Below are positions 1 through 5,251 of a stretch of 5,251 bases of DNA, piece by piece. The stretch is from Acidobacteriota bacterium (GTDB taxonomy: Bacteria; Acidobacteriota; Terriglobia; UBA7540): NCBI GenBank assembly GCA_021827245.1, contig JAKAWN010000467.1:1-5251 (forward strand), in the 5' to 3' direction. Below the pieces are notes generated by a model. It saw only the letters and a list, made by a program, of their open reading frames with translations, ran no database searches and was not told where the DNA came from. Every line of letters starts with the position of its first letter. The stretch's first letter is position 1. A program made the position numbers and the translations under genes.

Positions 1-251
1 TCGTATCTCGAGGGCCGCTTCTCCTTGGGCAAAATCCATTCCGCAATCTGGCGAAGCGCCAGATAGACCCGCTGGCAATGTTCGCAGCCGGGCTCGGGGT
101 GCTCGACCCAAGGCTCGTGCGTCCCCGAAAGCTCAAGCTCATAGCCGATCTGGCGCTTTTCGCCCTTGATATAAATCAATTCCGGCCAGACCTTCCAGCA
201 GACTCGGAACCTTTCGACCAGATTCTTCAGTTCTTCCTCGCTCGTTCCCAT
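1..251 (-). CDS. Unrecognised CxxC-containing protein, N-terminal part (runs off left edge)
   Basis: An open frame runs from ATG at 251 to the left edge, giving 83 complete codons and no stop. The start has a purine-rich site (AAGGGGG, 262-256) 4 nt upstream. The product begins MGTSEEELKNL and has no signal peptide or membrane segment, so it is probably cytoplasmic. It is rich in Trp, Tyr and charged residues. Around residues 48-75 there is a distinctive block, PGCEHCQRVYLALRQIAEW, with a CEHC motif (Cys56, Cys59) and two nearby His (45 and 51), which could bind a metal or act as a thiol pair. It starts 87 bp after the selenoprotein gene on the same strand and may be the last visible member of that operon. 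I do not recognise the family. The reading frame is well supported by the ribosome binding site and protein-like composition, but the function is unknown and the C-terminus is missing. Confidence 0.7.
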   Translation of the reverse strand, partial: MGTSEEELKNLVERFRVCWKVWPELIYIKGEKRQIGYELELSGTHEPWVEHPEPGCEHCQRVYLALRQIAEWILPKEKRPSRY

Positions 252-338
252 GGAACCCCCTTCCGTCTGAAGCCGAGATTTCCGGCCCGGCAGGTCCCTG
301 AAAATCACGCTCGCTGCAAGAAAGGCTCAGGAGCATTA

Positions 339-818
339 CTACTCCGACTGAACCTCGCGCCAATCTCCATGGATAATCGCATGGCGAATGCTTTGTGGGC
401 TCTTGCCTGCGTTTGTCATCTGATTCGCAAGGAGAACCTCCTTGATACAGATCTGTCAACCCGCGGCGTGGTCCGATGCGTAACAGTCAAGAAGACTGCG
501 GTGGCCGAAGCGGTCACAGTGGCAATAACAGGGTTGCTGTGCGAGGATTCCAGCAATGTTAGCGGCAATCTGGTAGGCGCTCGCAACCGGGGCGTAACCA
601 CGAAAACGAGATGGCTGGACGAGCCGGGGGAAAGGCTTAGCCGCTTCCGCGCTCTTGTAAAAAGGCGGTGTCGTTCCTCCTTCAGTCGCAGGCGACACCG
701 ATCGCTGGTCCTTGTTCGCGAACCATGACAGCACCGCGAAGAAACCTAGCCCGAGCAGGAGCGCCGCTACGGTCCGCCACACGCGCGGGCGCTGTTGGGC
801 ACTCTTTCGCTTCGCCAT
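339..818 (-). CDS. CYCXC (PCYCYC-motif) family membrane-anchored selenoprotein, Sec121 encoded by in-frame UGA
   Basis: This 159-residue protein is read through an in-frame TGA at 458-456 to TAG at 341-339 (followed directly by TAA). Residues 1-15 are basic (MAKRKSAQQRPRVWR), about 16-33 form one hydrophobic helix, and the rest should lie outside the cytoplasm. The conserved domain follows: YQIAANIAGILAQ, then P96-C-Y-C-H-C101, G105-H106, D111-C112, D116-H117, then Sec121-Q-I-C124, and a tail with GKSPQSIRHAIIHGDW. That order matches the PCYCYC family (Pfam PCYCYC); from memory, NCBI names it 'CYCXC family (seleno)protein' and a Cys usually sits at position 121. Six Cys/Sec and several His suggest thiol redox or metal binding; the biochemical role is not known to me. 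The start is ATG 818, with TAGGAGG 6 nt upstream, rather than TTG 824. A plain gene caller would truncate it at 120 residues. Sequencing error or a decayed gene is possible, but a frame intact on both sides and a hairpin after the UGA argue against it. Confidence 0.85.
418..452 (-). promoter_or_regulatory. Candidate bacterial SECIS stem-loop
   Basis: Counting from the first base after UGA, bases 4-8 (AUCUG) pair with bases 34-38 (CAGAU), and bases 12-18 (CAAGGAG) pair perfectly with bases 22-28 (CUCCUUG). An internal loop (UAU opposite CGAAU) separates the two stems. The apical loop is GUU, starting with G at base 19; opening the last two pairs gives AGGUUCU, close to the AGGUCU loop that I recall from the E. 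coli fdhF SECIS at nearly the same distance. The 7-bp upper stem is at 444-428 of the window. The fit to bacterial SECIS rules (upper stem at least 4 bp, G at the start of the loop, loop some 16-37 nt after UGA) was judged by eye; no folding energy was computed. A bulged U like U17 of fdhF is not obvious. Confidence 0.65.
456..458 (-). other. UGA codon recoded as selenocysteine
   Basis: The triplet is TGA on the minus strand, in frame between GGT (Gly120) and CAG (Gln122). It falls at the first position of a CxxC-type pair, giving U-Q-I-C, a common arrangement in redox selenoproteins. The nucleotide after UGA is C, which favours recoding over termination. The 38 codons that follow contain no stop until 341-339. 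Insertion would need SelA, SelB, SelC and SelD, none of which is in this window. Confidence 0.8.
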
Positions 819-824
819 AAACAA

Positions 825-830
825 CCTCCT
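825..830 (-). promoter_or_regulatory. Ribosome binding site AGGAGG of the selenoprotein gene
   Basis: AGGAGG lies 6 nt before ATG 818 and decides that start over the in-frame TTG at 824, which would be only 0 nt from the site. It also overlaps the TAG stop of the tiny reading frame at 861-829. Confidence 0.75.
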
Positions 831-861
831 AAGCCTCCATAAAGTTATTCGTCCCGCCCAT
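829..861 (-). CDS. Possible 10-residue leader or coupling peptide (very tentative)
   Basis: In the 68-bp gap between the protease stop and the selenoprotein start there is an ATG at 861 preceded by a strong purine-rich site (GGAGGAGGGG, 876-868 region) at suitable spacing. It encodes MGGTNNFMEA and ends at a TAG that is part of the TAGGAGG ribosome binding site of the next gene. Ribosomes finishing here could feed the selenoprotein start by translational coupling. The reading frame is too short to judge by composition, and the upstream purine-rich run could be chance, so confidence is low. Confidence 0.2.
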   Translation of the reverse strand: MGGTNNFMEA

Positions 862-886
862 CGAGCTCCCCTCCTCCTAAGGTTCC

Positions 887-2113
887 CTAGAACTGCATCT
901 TCATCTCCGACAGGCGTATGGAAACTTCCCGCGTCTGGCCTTGGCGATAAACGCTAAGCCGTACTGATTGCCCAGGACGGGAGTCCAGAAGGGCATGGGC
1001 GATCTCGGAGCCTGCCGTGACGTCCTGACCGTTGACGGCCGTGATGATGTCGCCGCCCAGGACGTAGGATTTCGCACCGACCATGACAATGCGCCCTCCT
1101 GCCTTGAGGCTTGCCTCCGCCGCCGGACTGCCAGGAAGGATTTCTTCGACCAGGAAGCCGTGTTCCAGAGAAAGGCCGAACAGGGAGGCTATCGCCGGCG
1201 TGACCTCCGTCCCGCTGAAACCGAGTTGCGGCAGATAAGGATGCCCCATTTTGATTAAATCAGGGATGATGCGGCGTGCGAAGTTAATCGGAACTGCAAA
1301 GCCGACGCCTTGCGCGTGGGGCATCTTGGCGTTGTTAATCCCCACTACTTCGCCGGCGGAATCGAGAAGGGGCCCTCCGCTGTTGCCCGGGTTGATCGCC
1401 GCATCGGTTTGGATGAGGGCGTCCTGCAGATCCACCGCTGTTCCATCAAGGCTCCGGTGGAGTGCCCCGACGACACCCACAGTAAGCGTGCTATCGAAAC
1501 CCATCGGGTCACCGATGGCGATGACCTTCTGGCCGACTTCGAGCCGGCTTGAGTCGCCGAGCTTCAATGGGGAAAGCTCATTTTGAGGCGCCTTGACTTG
1601 GAGCAAGGCGATGTCCAGTTGGGGTGAAGTGCCTATCACCTGTGCGGTCAGCCGGCGGCCGCTGCTCAGCCTAACGTGGATTACCCCGGCGCCGGCAATC
1701 ACGTGCTGCGCGGTCAGGATGCGCCCCGCGTGGTCGATGGCAAATCCGGTTCCGATCATCACACCCGGTGTGTTGTTGGCCCCCAGATCCAGAAGGCCTC
1801 GGACCTCAATGTGCACGACGCCTCGGCTGGCCTCTTGAAAAATCTGGACGGTGTTGGCCTCGTCTTCGGTCAAGCCCGGAGTTTGGGCCGCCAGTGGCAG
1901 GATGCCAACGCCCAAGACACCCAGAAGAAACACTGTGATCAGCGTAACTGAAGGCCGCCTCGCTGATCTGAGGTTCGCTGTTCCAGGATTCACGGCACGC
2001 TTCGCGATACCCTCGGTCAAACTCCTCTCGACTGGGCGCATAGGTGTTGATATCGTCTGCCAGCGCGAATTGAGGGAATTAAACCCTGACGTCCGGGCTC
2101 TACCGTTACGCAT
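887..2113 (-). CDS. HtrA/DegS-like membrane-anchored serine protease with one PDZ domain (S1C)
   Basis: This 408-residue protein is a trypsin-fold protease of the HtrA/Deg family, which degrades or processes misfolded envelope proteins. The catalytic triad is visible: His137 in LTAQHVIAGA, Asp167 in PQLDIALLQV and Ser245 in NPGNSGGPLL. The protease domain covers about residues 88-287 and a single PDZ domain about 295-402, with the GGDIITAVNGQDV core. A helix at about 55-74 anchors it in the inner membrane, leaving the protease in the periplasm, as in DegS. The first 54 residues form an unusually long, Arg-rich cytoplasmic tail. ATG 2113 is chosen because GGAGG lies 6 nt upstream; the alternative ATG at 2041 (residue 25) lacks that support. 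It starts 15 bp after the preceding gene and is followed 68 bp later by the selenoprotein gene, so all three probably share a transcript. Family assignment is firm; the substrate is unknown. Confidence 0.95.
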   Translation of the reverse strand: MRNGRARTSGFNSLNSRWQTISTPMRPVERSLTEGIAKRAVNPGTANLRSARRPSVTLITVFLLGVLGVGILPLAAQTPGLTEDEANTVQIFQEASRGVVHIEVRGLLDLGANNTPGVMIGTGFAIDHAGRILTAQHVIAGAGVIHVRLSSGRRLTAQVIGTSPQLDIALLQVKAPQNELSPLKLGDSSRLEVGQKVIAIGDPMGFDSTLTVGVVGALHRSLDGTAVDLQDALIQTDAAINPGNSGGPLLDSAGEVVGINNAKMPHAQGVGFAVPINFARRIIPDLIKMGHPYLPQLGFSGTEVTPAIASLFGLSLEHGFLVEEILPGSPAAEASLKAGGRIVMVGAKSYVLGGDIITAVNGQDVTAGSEIAHALLDSRPGQSVRLSVYRQGQTREVSIRLSEMKMQF

Positions 2114-2119
2114 GTTCCG

Positions 2120-2124
2120 CCTCC
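2120..2124 (-). promoter_or_regulatory. Ribosome binding site GGAGG of the HtrA-like protease
   Basis: GGAGG is 6 nt before ATG 2113, inside the 15-bp gap after the stop (2131-2129) of the upstream gene. It fixes the long N-terminal tail of the protease as translated sequence and suggests coupling to the preceding gene. Confidence 0.75.
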
Positions 2125-2128
2125 GGTT

Positions 2129-2539
2129 TCATGGTTTCTTTTCGGCGGCTTCCTTGGCCATCTGCTCGTGAAGTTTGGCAAGGGCCTCTGCATCCTTGGC
2201 TTGCTTAGAATAGAGGGCAGCCCAGTCACTGCAATGGTGGGCCGCAAGATTCGGAGCGCCGGGGTGTTTTGAGGCATTCAGTTGGGGATAGGCCGCCGCC
2301 ATTTCCTGGTGCTCTTTGGCCTCCTGAAGCAAATGCTGAGCCTGCTGGCGATAATACGCGGCCAACTCCTCGTGTTCCGCGGGAGTCTCGGCATGGCCAA
2401 TGAGCCATAGCAATTGTTTCTGTGACAGTTTGATTTTCTTGGTCTTTGCGGCTTGCGAACCTGCGGCGCCCAGTAGTGGAAGAACAAGCACCAGCATCGC
2501 GAGAAACGGAGTCAGCTTGCTGACGGTAGTCGTTTTCAT
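2129..2539 (-). CDS. Small exported helical protein with duplicated His...Met repeat, unknown function
   Basis: This 136-residue protein has a clear signal peptide (MKTTTVSKLTPFLAMLVLVL, with cleavage likely near residues 28-31, GSQAA) followed by a Lys-rich linker and an all-helical body rich in Ala, Gln, Glu and His. Residues 56-84 and 103-131 align without gaps and share 10 of 29 residues, including A-A-x-Y, Q-A, A-K-x-H-x-x-M-A, so the body is an internal duplication joined by a Pro/His-rich loop (HPGAPNLAAHHC). The single mature Cys (103), His101, His102, His77, His124, Met80 and Met127 could bind a metal, but this is conjecture. I recall similar short periplasmic proteins with HxxMA and AHC motifs, all uncharacterised. 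The start is supported by AAGGAG 9 nt upstream. It is the first gene of the probable operon with the HtrA-like protease (15-bp gap), so it may be a partner, regulator or chaperone of that protease. Confidence 0.88.
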   Translation of the reverse strand: MKTTTVSKLTPFLAMLVLVLPLLGAAGSQAAKTKKIKLSQKQLLWLIGHAETPAEHEELAAYYRQQAQHLLQEAKEHQEMAAAYPQLNASKHPGAPNLAAHHCSDWAALYSKQAKDAEALAKLHEQMAKEAAEKKP

Positions 2540-2858
2540 TGATTTTGTCTCCTTCTTTGGGGATTGAATGGCATAATCAGTTTAATCAGCCCCCTGAAGT
2601 GAAAACCAATCGATAAATCTAATCGCGTGCATAACACATAGGAAACGCCCTCCCCCGACATCTGGGATCCACTGAACCTGGCACCGTCGAATCTGCACGT
2701 GTCATAAATCGTCAAGGCCGTCTGTCTTACAGGGGTGAGAGTCATTCTCTTCCTATCCTCTACGCCGATTGCAAAAGCTCGCTCAGTCGAATCCCAAAAC
2801 GGCAATTAACCTTCGCAGGCGATGGGCGAACGCGCGACCACAGCTACAACCGATGCCA
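2540..2858. other. 319-bp intergenic region between transglycosylase and the operon start
   Basis: This stretch separates the end of the transglycosylase gene from the small helical protein gene and most likely carries the promoter of the downstream operon. I could not find a convincing -35/-10 pair: the best is TTGACG (2715-2710) without a good -10, and TTGGTT with ATTAAA at 17-bp spacing nearer the gene, both weak. I see no hairpin with a T-tract to end transcription of the upstream gene. An 89-codon frame on the minus strand ends in an ATGA overlap with the next gene, but its product has no recognisable character and its end is the next gene's ribosome binding site. Confidence 0.5.
2549..2554 (-). 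promoter_or_regulatory. Ribosome binding site AAGGAG of the small helical protein
   Basis: AAGGAG lies 9 nt before ATG 2539. No equally good site precedes any other in-frame start, so it supports the signal-peptide-bearing product. Confidence 0.65.
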
Positions 2859-3710
2859 TCATGGGACACTCGGAGCGACGGGTGATGTCGAAGCAAATAT
2901 GACATTCCCGGAATTTACAATCCCTGCCATCGAGATTTCCTCCCGCTGCGTCTTCCGCGGCGACAGCGGATTAGACACATCGTCGGGCGCGCCGCCGCCG
3001 TTTTCACTGACGAGAGCAAGCACAGCCCTCACGTATCTGCGAGTCTCACCAGGCAGGCCCGATTGAACTTCCGGTAACCAAAAGTCATCTTGGTCTGCCC
3101 GCGCCGTCGCGCGCTTCACGCGATTTTCCCCCGCATTGTAGGCAGCAAGCACCAGCGGCCAGTTGTGAAACTCGTTATAAAGCGATCTCAAATAGCTTGC
3201 CGCAGCGACGGTTGACTTGGACGGATCGAAGCGGTCATCGCGTTCCGGGCTTATCACCAAGCCGAACCGCCGGGCGGTAGCCGGCATGAGCTGCCACAGC
3301 CCTGCCGCACCTTTGGGTGACATTGCCAGGGGGTTAAACCCGCTTTCAACAGCCGGAATGTCGATCAGGCTTGCTGGCAGCCCCTGTGCGCGCAGGATGG
3401 CAGGGACCGCTCGGGGCAACCGCGCAACCTCGCGCTGGGTTGGCCCAGGGAACGAATCCACCGCGGATGTGTCATCGTTCCTGCTGTCTTCGGCGCCGGT
3501 GGAAGCGATTTTGTGCGGGTGACCCGAAGAGGTTAGCTCAGCAATTTCCTGGTCGAGCTGGCGGCTGAAACTTTCGCGCCACGTCCCGAATGACACGGCC
3601 CCAGAGGGCGTTTGGGCGCGCGCTGCGGACTGAACAAGCACGAGCAGAAGCCCGCAACCGGCCAGTATGGCCTTCCATTTCCATCGAGCTGGGAGAAGCT
3701 GAACGGTCAT
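2859..3710 (-). CDS. Exported lytic transglycosylase, SLT domain (MltD-like family 1)
   Basis: This 283-residue enzyme should cleave the MurNAc-GlcNAc bond of peptidoglycan in the periplasm, forming 1,6-anhydro-MurNAc ends. Residues 1-32 are a signal peptide (basic MTVQLLPARWKWK, hydrophobic core, SAARA before QT). After a low-complexity linker (about 33-95), the SLT domain spans about 100-235: the catalytic Glu122 in IPAVESGFNP, then SPKGAAGLWQLMPATARRFG (131-150), DPSKSTVAAASYL, and AYNAGENRV (190-198), followed by LPGETRRYV, the MltD-type ending. The LysM domains found in full-length MltD are absent; a 45-residue Ser/Pro-rich tail takes their place. ATG 3710 is chosen because a signal peptide begins there and GGTGA lies 7 nt upstream; a longer frame from 3869 would bury the signal peptide and overlap the lipoprotein gene by 86 bp. 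It follows the lipoprotein gene after 73 bp, in which I see no T-tract terminator. Confidence 0.93.
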   Translation of the reverse strand: MTVQLLPARWKWKAILAGCGLLLVLVQSAARAQTPSGAVSFGTWRESFSRQLDQEIAELTSSGHPHKIASTGAEDSRNDDTSAVDSFPGPTQREVARLPRAVPAILRAQGLPASLIDIPAVESGFNPLAMSPKGAAGLWQLMPATARRFGLVISPERDDRFDPSKSTVAAASYLRSLYNEFHNWPLVLAAYNAGENRVKRATARADQDDFWLPEVQSGLPGETRRYVRAVLALVSENGGGAPDDVSNPLSPRKTQREEISMAGIVNSGNVIFASTSPVAPSVP

Positions 3711-3783
3711 GATGAAGTCACCGTGTGGCCGGCCGGAATTAGATCCATAACCGGCGAGATATAATGGTTCACCCTGAAGCACG

Positions 3784-5217
3784 CTAAGGAGCCCCGATGA
3801 GCGAGGACACCATGCTGTACTGTCCGTGGTTGTAAAAGAGCAACCCGCGAACGACAACAGTGCTGCCATTTGTAACTGAGCTCAAACCCTTCAGTTGAGT
3901 ACGGCTCTGCTGATAAACCGTAATCGTGGTCGTCTTGGTGATTGTCGCGAAGGCGGAATCGGACGGGACAGTCAGCGTGAATGTCGTCGTGCTGGCGTTC
4001 GCCGCATAGTTCGCGACGGTTCCCATCATGCCTTGCTGTTCGAGCGTGACTTCGTTCGCCGCAAATGAGCCGTCGTTCATCATTCCGCCGCCCATCATGC
4101 CGCTGCCAGACGTCATGCTCCCAGTCGTGTTGGCCTCAACATTCTGTCCGAGTGCAATGGAGTTTCCGTCAAAAGTGAAATTTGTGCCGGTCATATCGAC
4201 GCCATCGGTATTGATCCTGTAGGCAGTATTTGAGCCGACACCGACACTCATGCCGCCTCCCAGTTGGCTTGCGGACATCATTGATCCTTGCCCATCCATC
4301 ATCACGAATTGGAACTGGGTGAGGGGTGAACCGGCCAGGCTGTAGATGATGCCTGAGGCATCCATGCCACCCGTTGCGCCCTCCATCATGTCTTCCACAT
4401 TCGTGGCCAGCAGCGAGGCATCGCTTTGAGTCACGGCGTCAACGTTCACCATCTGGCCGCTGCTCATCATGCCCATGCCGGTCATGTTCTCGAACTGCGT
4501 GTTCGAATTCGTCGTGAGAGTCAATTGGCCGTTCTGCATGGTGTCCATGGTGAATGAACTGCCACTTACACTGGACACCACGCCCATGATGCCGTTCATC
4601 GCGCCCGTAAAGGGGGTCTGCTGCGACTCATCGGGTATGGAAGCCAAGGTCGCCGCGAACGAGGGCGCCACAACCATCGAGCTTCCTGACATGGAGACGG
4701 ATGATCCCAGATTGAGATCAAGGTTCATCGCCATCGGAGAAGTTCCCACCGTTACGGGCGAGTTGAAAGCCATCGTCACGGTCGGAGGGTTGGCCGTCAC
4801 AGTCGTCGAAATTGGCTGGCCTGTTGCGGAATCCATGTAGGTAATCTGAGCATTCGAGCAGCTCACCGTCACCGAGTTGTAGTCACCCGACGGGACGTTC
4901 ATCATGGTGAGTGGCTCGATTGTTCCCTTCATGTGGCTGAATTCAACCGTAGCGGGCGACGATAACAGGCTGACCGAGTTGCCCGAAGTTGGGTTCAGCT
5001 TGACGGAGTTGATCGTCATTGTGAACGACACGACCCAGTCCGAAGGCGAGTCGCCAATACCGACGTGGACTGAAGCCGTCTGGGCCTGCGGGGAGGGCGG
5101 CGCCGGAGATTGATTGCTGCCGCCACAACTCGCCGCCAAAATCAGCAGAGTGAACGCGACGCCTAGGATCGCCCACCGCAAGGCTGAAGTGTTCCAAGTA
5201 TTTGTTTCGCCGAACAT
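3784..5217 (-). CDS. Methionine-rich lipoprotein, DUF4382 plus DUF5666-like repeats
   Basis: This 477-residue protein has a type II signal peptide (hydrophobic 13-29, lipobox LAASC with Cys31), then GGS and a Pro/Gln/Ser-rich spacer. Residues about 48-190 resemble DUF4382: VHVGIGDSPSDWV, IEPLTMMNVPSGDYNSV, and the end VAPSFAATL. The rest looks like DUF5666 beta-barrel units: about 205-280 (G-V-V-S-S-V-S-G-S-S-F-T-M-D, then GQMVNVDAV), about 287-365 (ending in LGQNVEANTT) and about 398-475 (ending in GSTVVVRGL). These domains are common in Acidobacteriota surface proteins; no function is established that I know of. More than 30 Met occur, clustered at 245-256, 277-285, 306-323, 374-380 and 397-398, with few His and only one Cys (120) in the mature part besides Cys31. 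Thioether clusters of this kind can bind Cu(I) or Ag(I), but this is inference. ATG 5217 is preceded by AAGGGGAG at 5 nt. No terminator is visible before the next gene. Confidence 0.88.
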   Translation of the reverse strand: MFGETNTWNTSALRWAILGVAFTLLILAASCGGSNQSPAPPSPQAQTASVHVGIGDSPSDWVVSFTMTINSVKLNPTSGNSVSLLSSPATVEFSHMKGTIEPLTMMNVPSGDYNSVTVSCSNAQITYMDSATGQPISTTVTANPPTVTMAFNSPVTVGTSPMAMNLDLNLGSSVSMSGSSMVVAPSFAATLASIPDESQQTPFTGAMNGIMGVVSSVSGSSFTMDTMQNGQLTLTTNSNTQFENMTGMGMMSSGQMVNVDAVTQSDASLLATNVEDMMEGATGGMDASGIIYSLAGSPLTQFQFVMMDGQGSMMSASQLGGGMSVGVGSNTAYRINTDGVDMTGTNFTFDGNSIALGQNVEANTTGSMTSGSGMMGGGMMNDGSFAANEVTLEQQGMMGTVANYAANASTTTFTLTVPSDSAFATITKTTTITVYQQSRTQLKGLSSVTNGSTVVVRGLLFYNHGQYSMVSSLIGAP

Positions 5218-5222
5218 AAAAT

Positions 5223-5228
5223 CTCCCC
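5223..5228 (-). promoter_or_regulatory. Ribosome binding site GGGGAG of the lipoprotein gene
   Basis: The GGGGAG core (part of AAGGGGAG) lies 5 nt before ATG 5217 and fits the start that gives the lipoprotein signal peptide. Only 23 bp remain to the window edge, too little to show the promoter. Confidence 0.6.
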
Positions 5229-5251
5229 TTCTTGAGGTCTTGGATGGATTC

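Noticed and set aside
339..458. Pseudogene or sequencing-error explanation for the in-frame TGA
   Set aside because: Kept only as an alternative: the frame is intact on both sides, the TGA sits exactly at a family Cys position, and a SECIS-like hairpin follows at the right distance.
139..459. 106-codon minus-strand frame overlapping the selenoprotein C-terminus
   Set aside because: It is a shadow in another frame of the selenoprotein tail and of the CEHC-protein gene; its product has no protein-family character.
78..728. 216-codon plus-strand frame antisense to the left-hand genes
   Set aside because: It runs opposite to two better supported genes, has no ribosome binding site of note, and its Arg/Leu-rich product is typical of antisense frames in GC-rich DNA.
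456..824. The selenoprotein gene taken as an ordinary 122-residue protein ending at the TGA and starting at TTG 824
   Set aside because: The conserved C-terminal part continues in the same frame beyond the TGA, and ATG 818 has a perfectly placed AGGAGG whereas TTG 824 lies against that site.
2561..2720. Sigma-70 promoters for the operon, such as TTGACG at 2715-2710
   Set aside because: No partner -10 element better than about half matching at 16-18 bp spacing; not reportable as a site.
2536..2805. 89-codon minus-strand frame with ATGA overlap with the small helical protein gene
   Set aside because: Composition is not protein-like, no domain is visible, and its last codons are the ribosome binding site of the next gene; the stop/start overlap is likely chance.
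3711..3783. GCCGG...CCGGC and CCGGCCGG inverted sequences as a terminator
   Set aside because: Short stem, long loop and no T-tract on either strand.
3711..3869. N-terminal extension of the transglycosylase to ATG 3869
   Set aside because: It would overlap the end of the lipoprotein gene and place 53 residues before an evident signal peptide at MTVQLLPARWK.
4469..4840. 123-codon plus-strand frame within the lipoprotein gene
   Set aside because: Antisense shadow; Met/Val/Pro-rich product mirrors the repetitive codons of the lipoprotein.
1..5251. CRISPR arrays, insertion sequences, tRNA or rRNA genes
   Set aside because: No spaced direct repeats, transposase frames, terminal inverted repeats or recognisable tRNA/rRNA segments were seen.

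Overview
All recognisable genes in this 5.25 kb window lie on the minus strand, so transcription runs from the right edge to the left. Moderately high GC, cell-envelope proteins, and especially a lipoprotein with DUF4382/DUF5666-like architecture starting with an AASCGGS lipobox point to an Acidobacteriota-type Gram-negative bacterium. That assignment is inference from protein style; no marker gene is present.

Layout in transcription order: (1) 5217-3784, a 477-aa methionine-rich lipoprotein (DUF4382 followed by DUF5666-like repeats). (2) 3710-2859, an exported lytic transglycosylase of the MltD/SLT type (283 aa). (3) A gap of 319 bp with no convincing gene. (4) 2539-2129, a small exported helical protein made of two copies of a His...Met repeat. 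(5) 2113-887, a membrane-anchored HtrA/DegS-like serine protease with one PDZ domain. (6) 818-339, a membrane-anchored protein of the PCYCYC/CYCXC family. (7) 251 to the left edge, the first 83 codons of an unrecognised protein with a CEHC motif. Genes 4 to 7 are close together (gaps of 15, 68 and 87 bp) with good ribosome binding sites and look like one operon.

The main find is in gene 6. A conventional gene call stops at the TGA at 458-456, but the reading frame continues without interruption for 38 more codons, and those codons encode exactly the C-terminal part expected of the CYCXC family. The TGA falls where a cysteine of a CxxC pair is expected (G-UGA-Q-I-C). Immediately downstream is a two-part stem-loop (452-418) whose apical loop begins with G, 19 nt after the UGA, resembling a bacterial SECIS element. 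I therefore annotate 818-339 as a 159-residue selenoprotein with selenocysteine at residue 121.

The common theme is the envelope: a periplasmic protease, a peptidoglycan-cleaving enzyme, a surface lipoprotein, and a Cys/Sec-rich anchored protein that probably does thiol redox or metal chemistry outside the cytoplasm. The functional link between the protease and the selenoprotein is inferred only from gene order.
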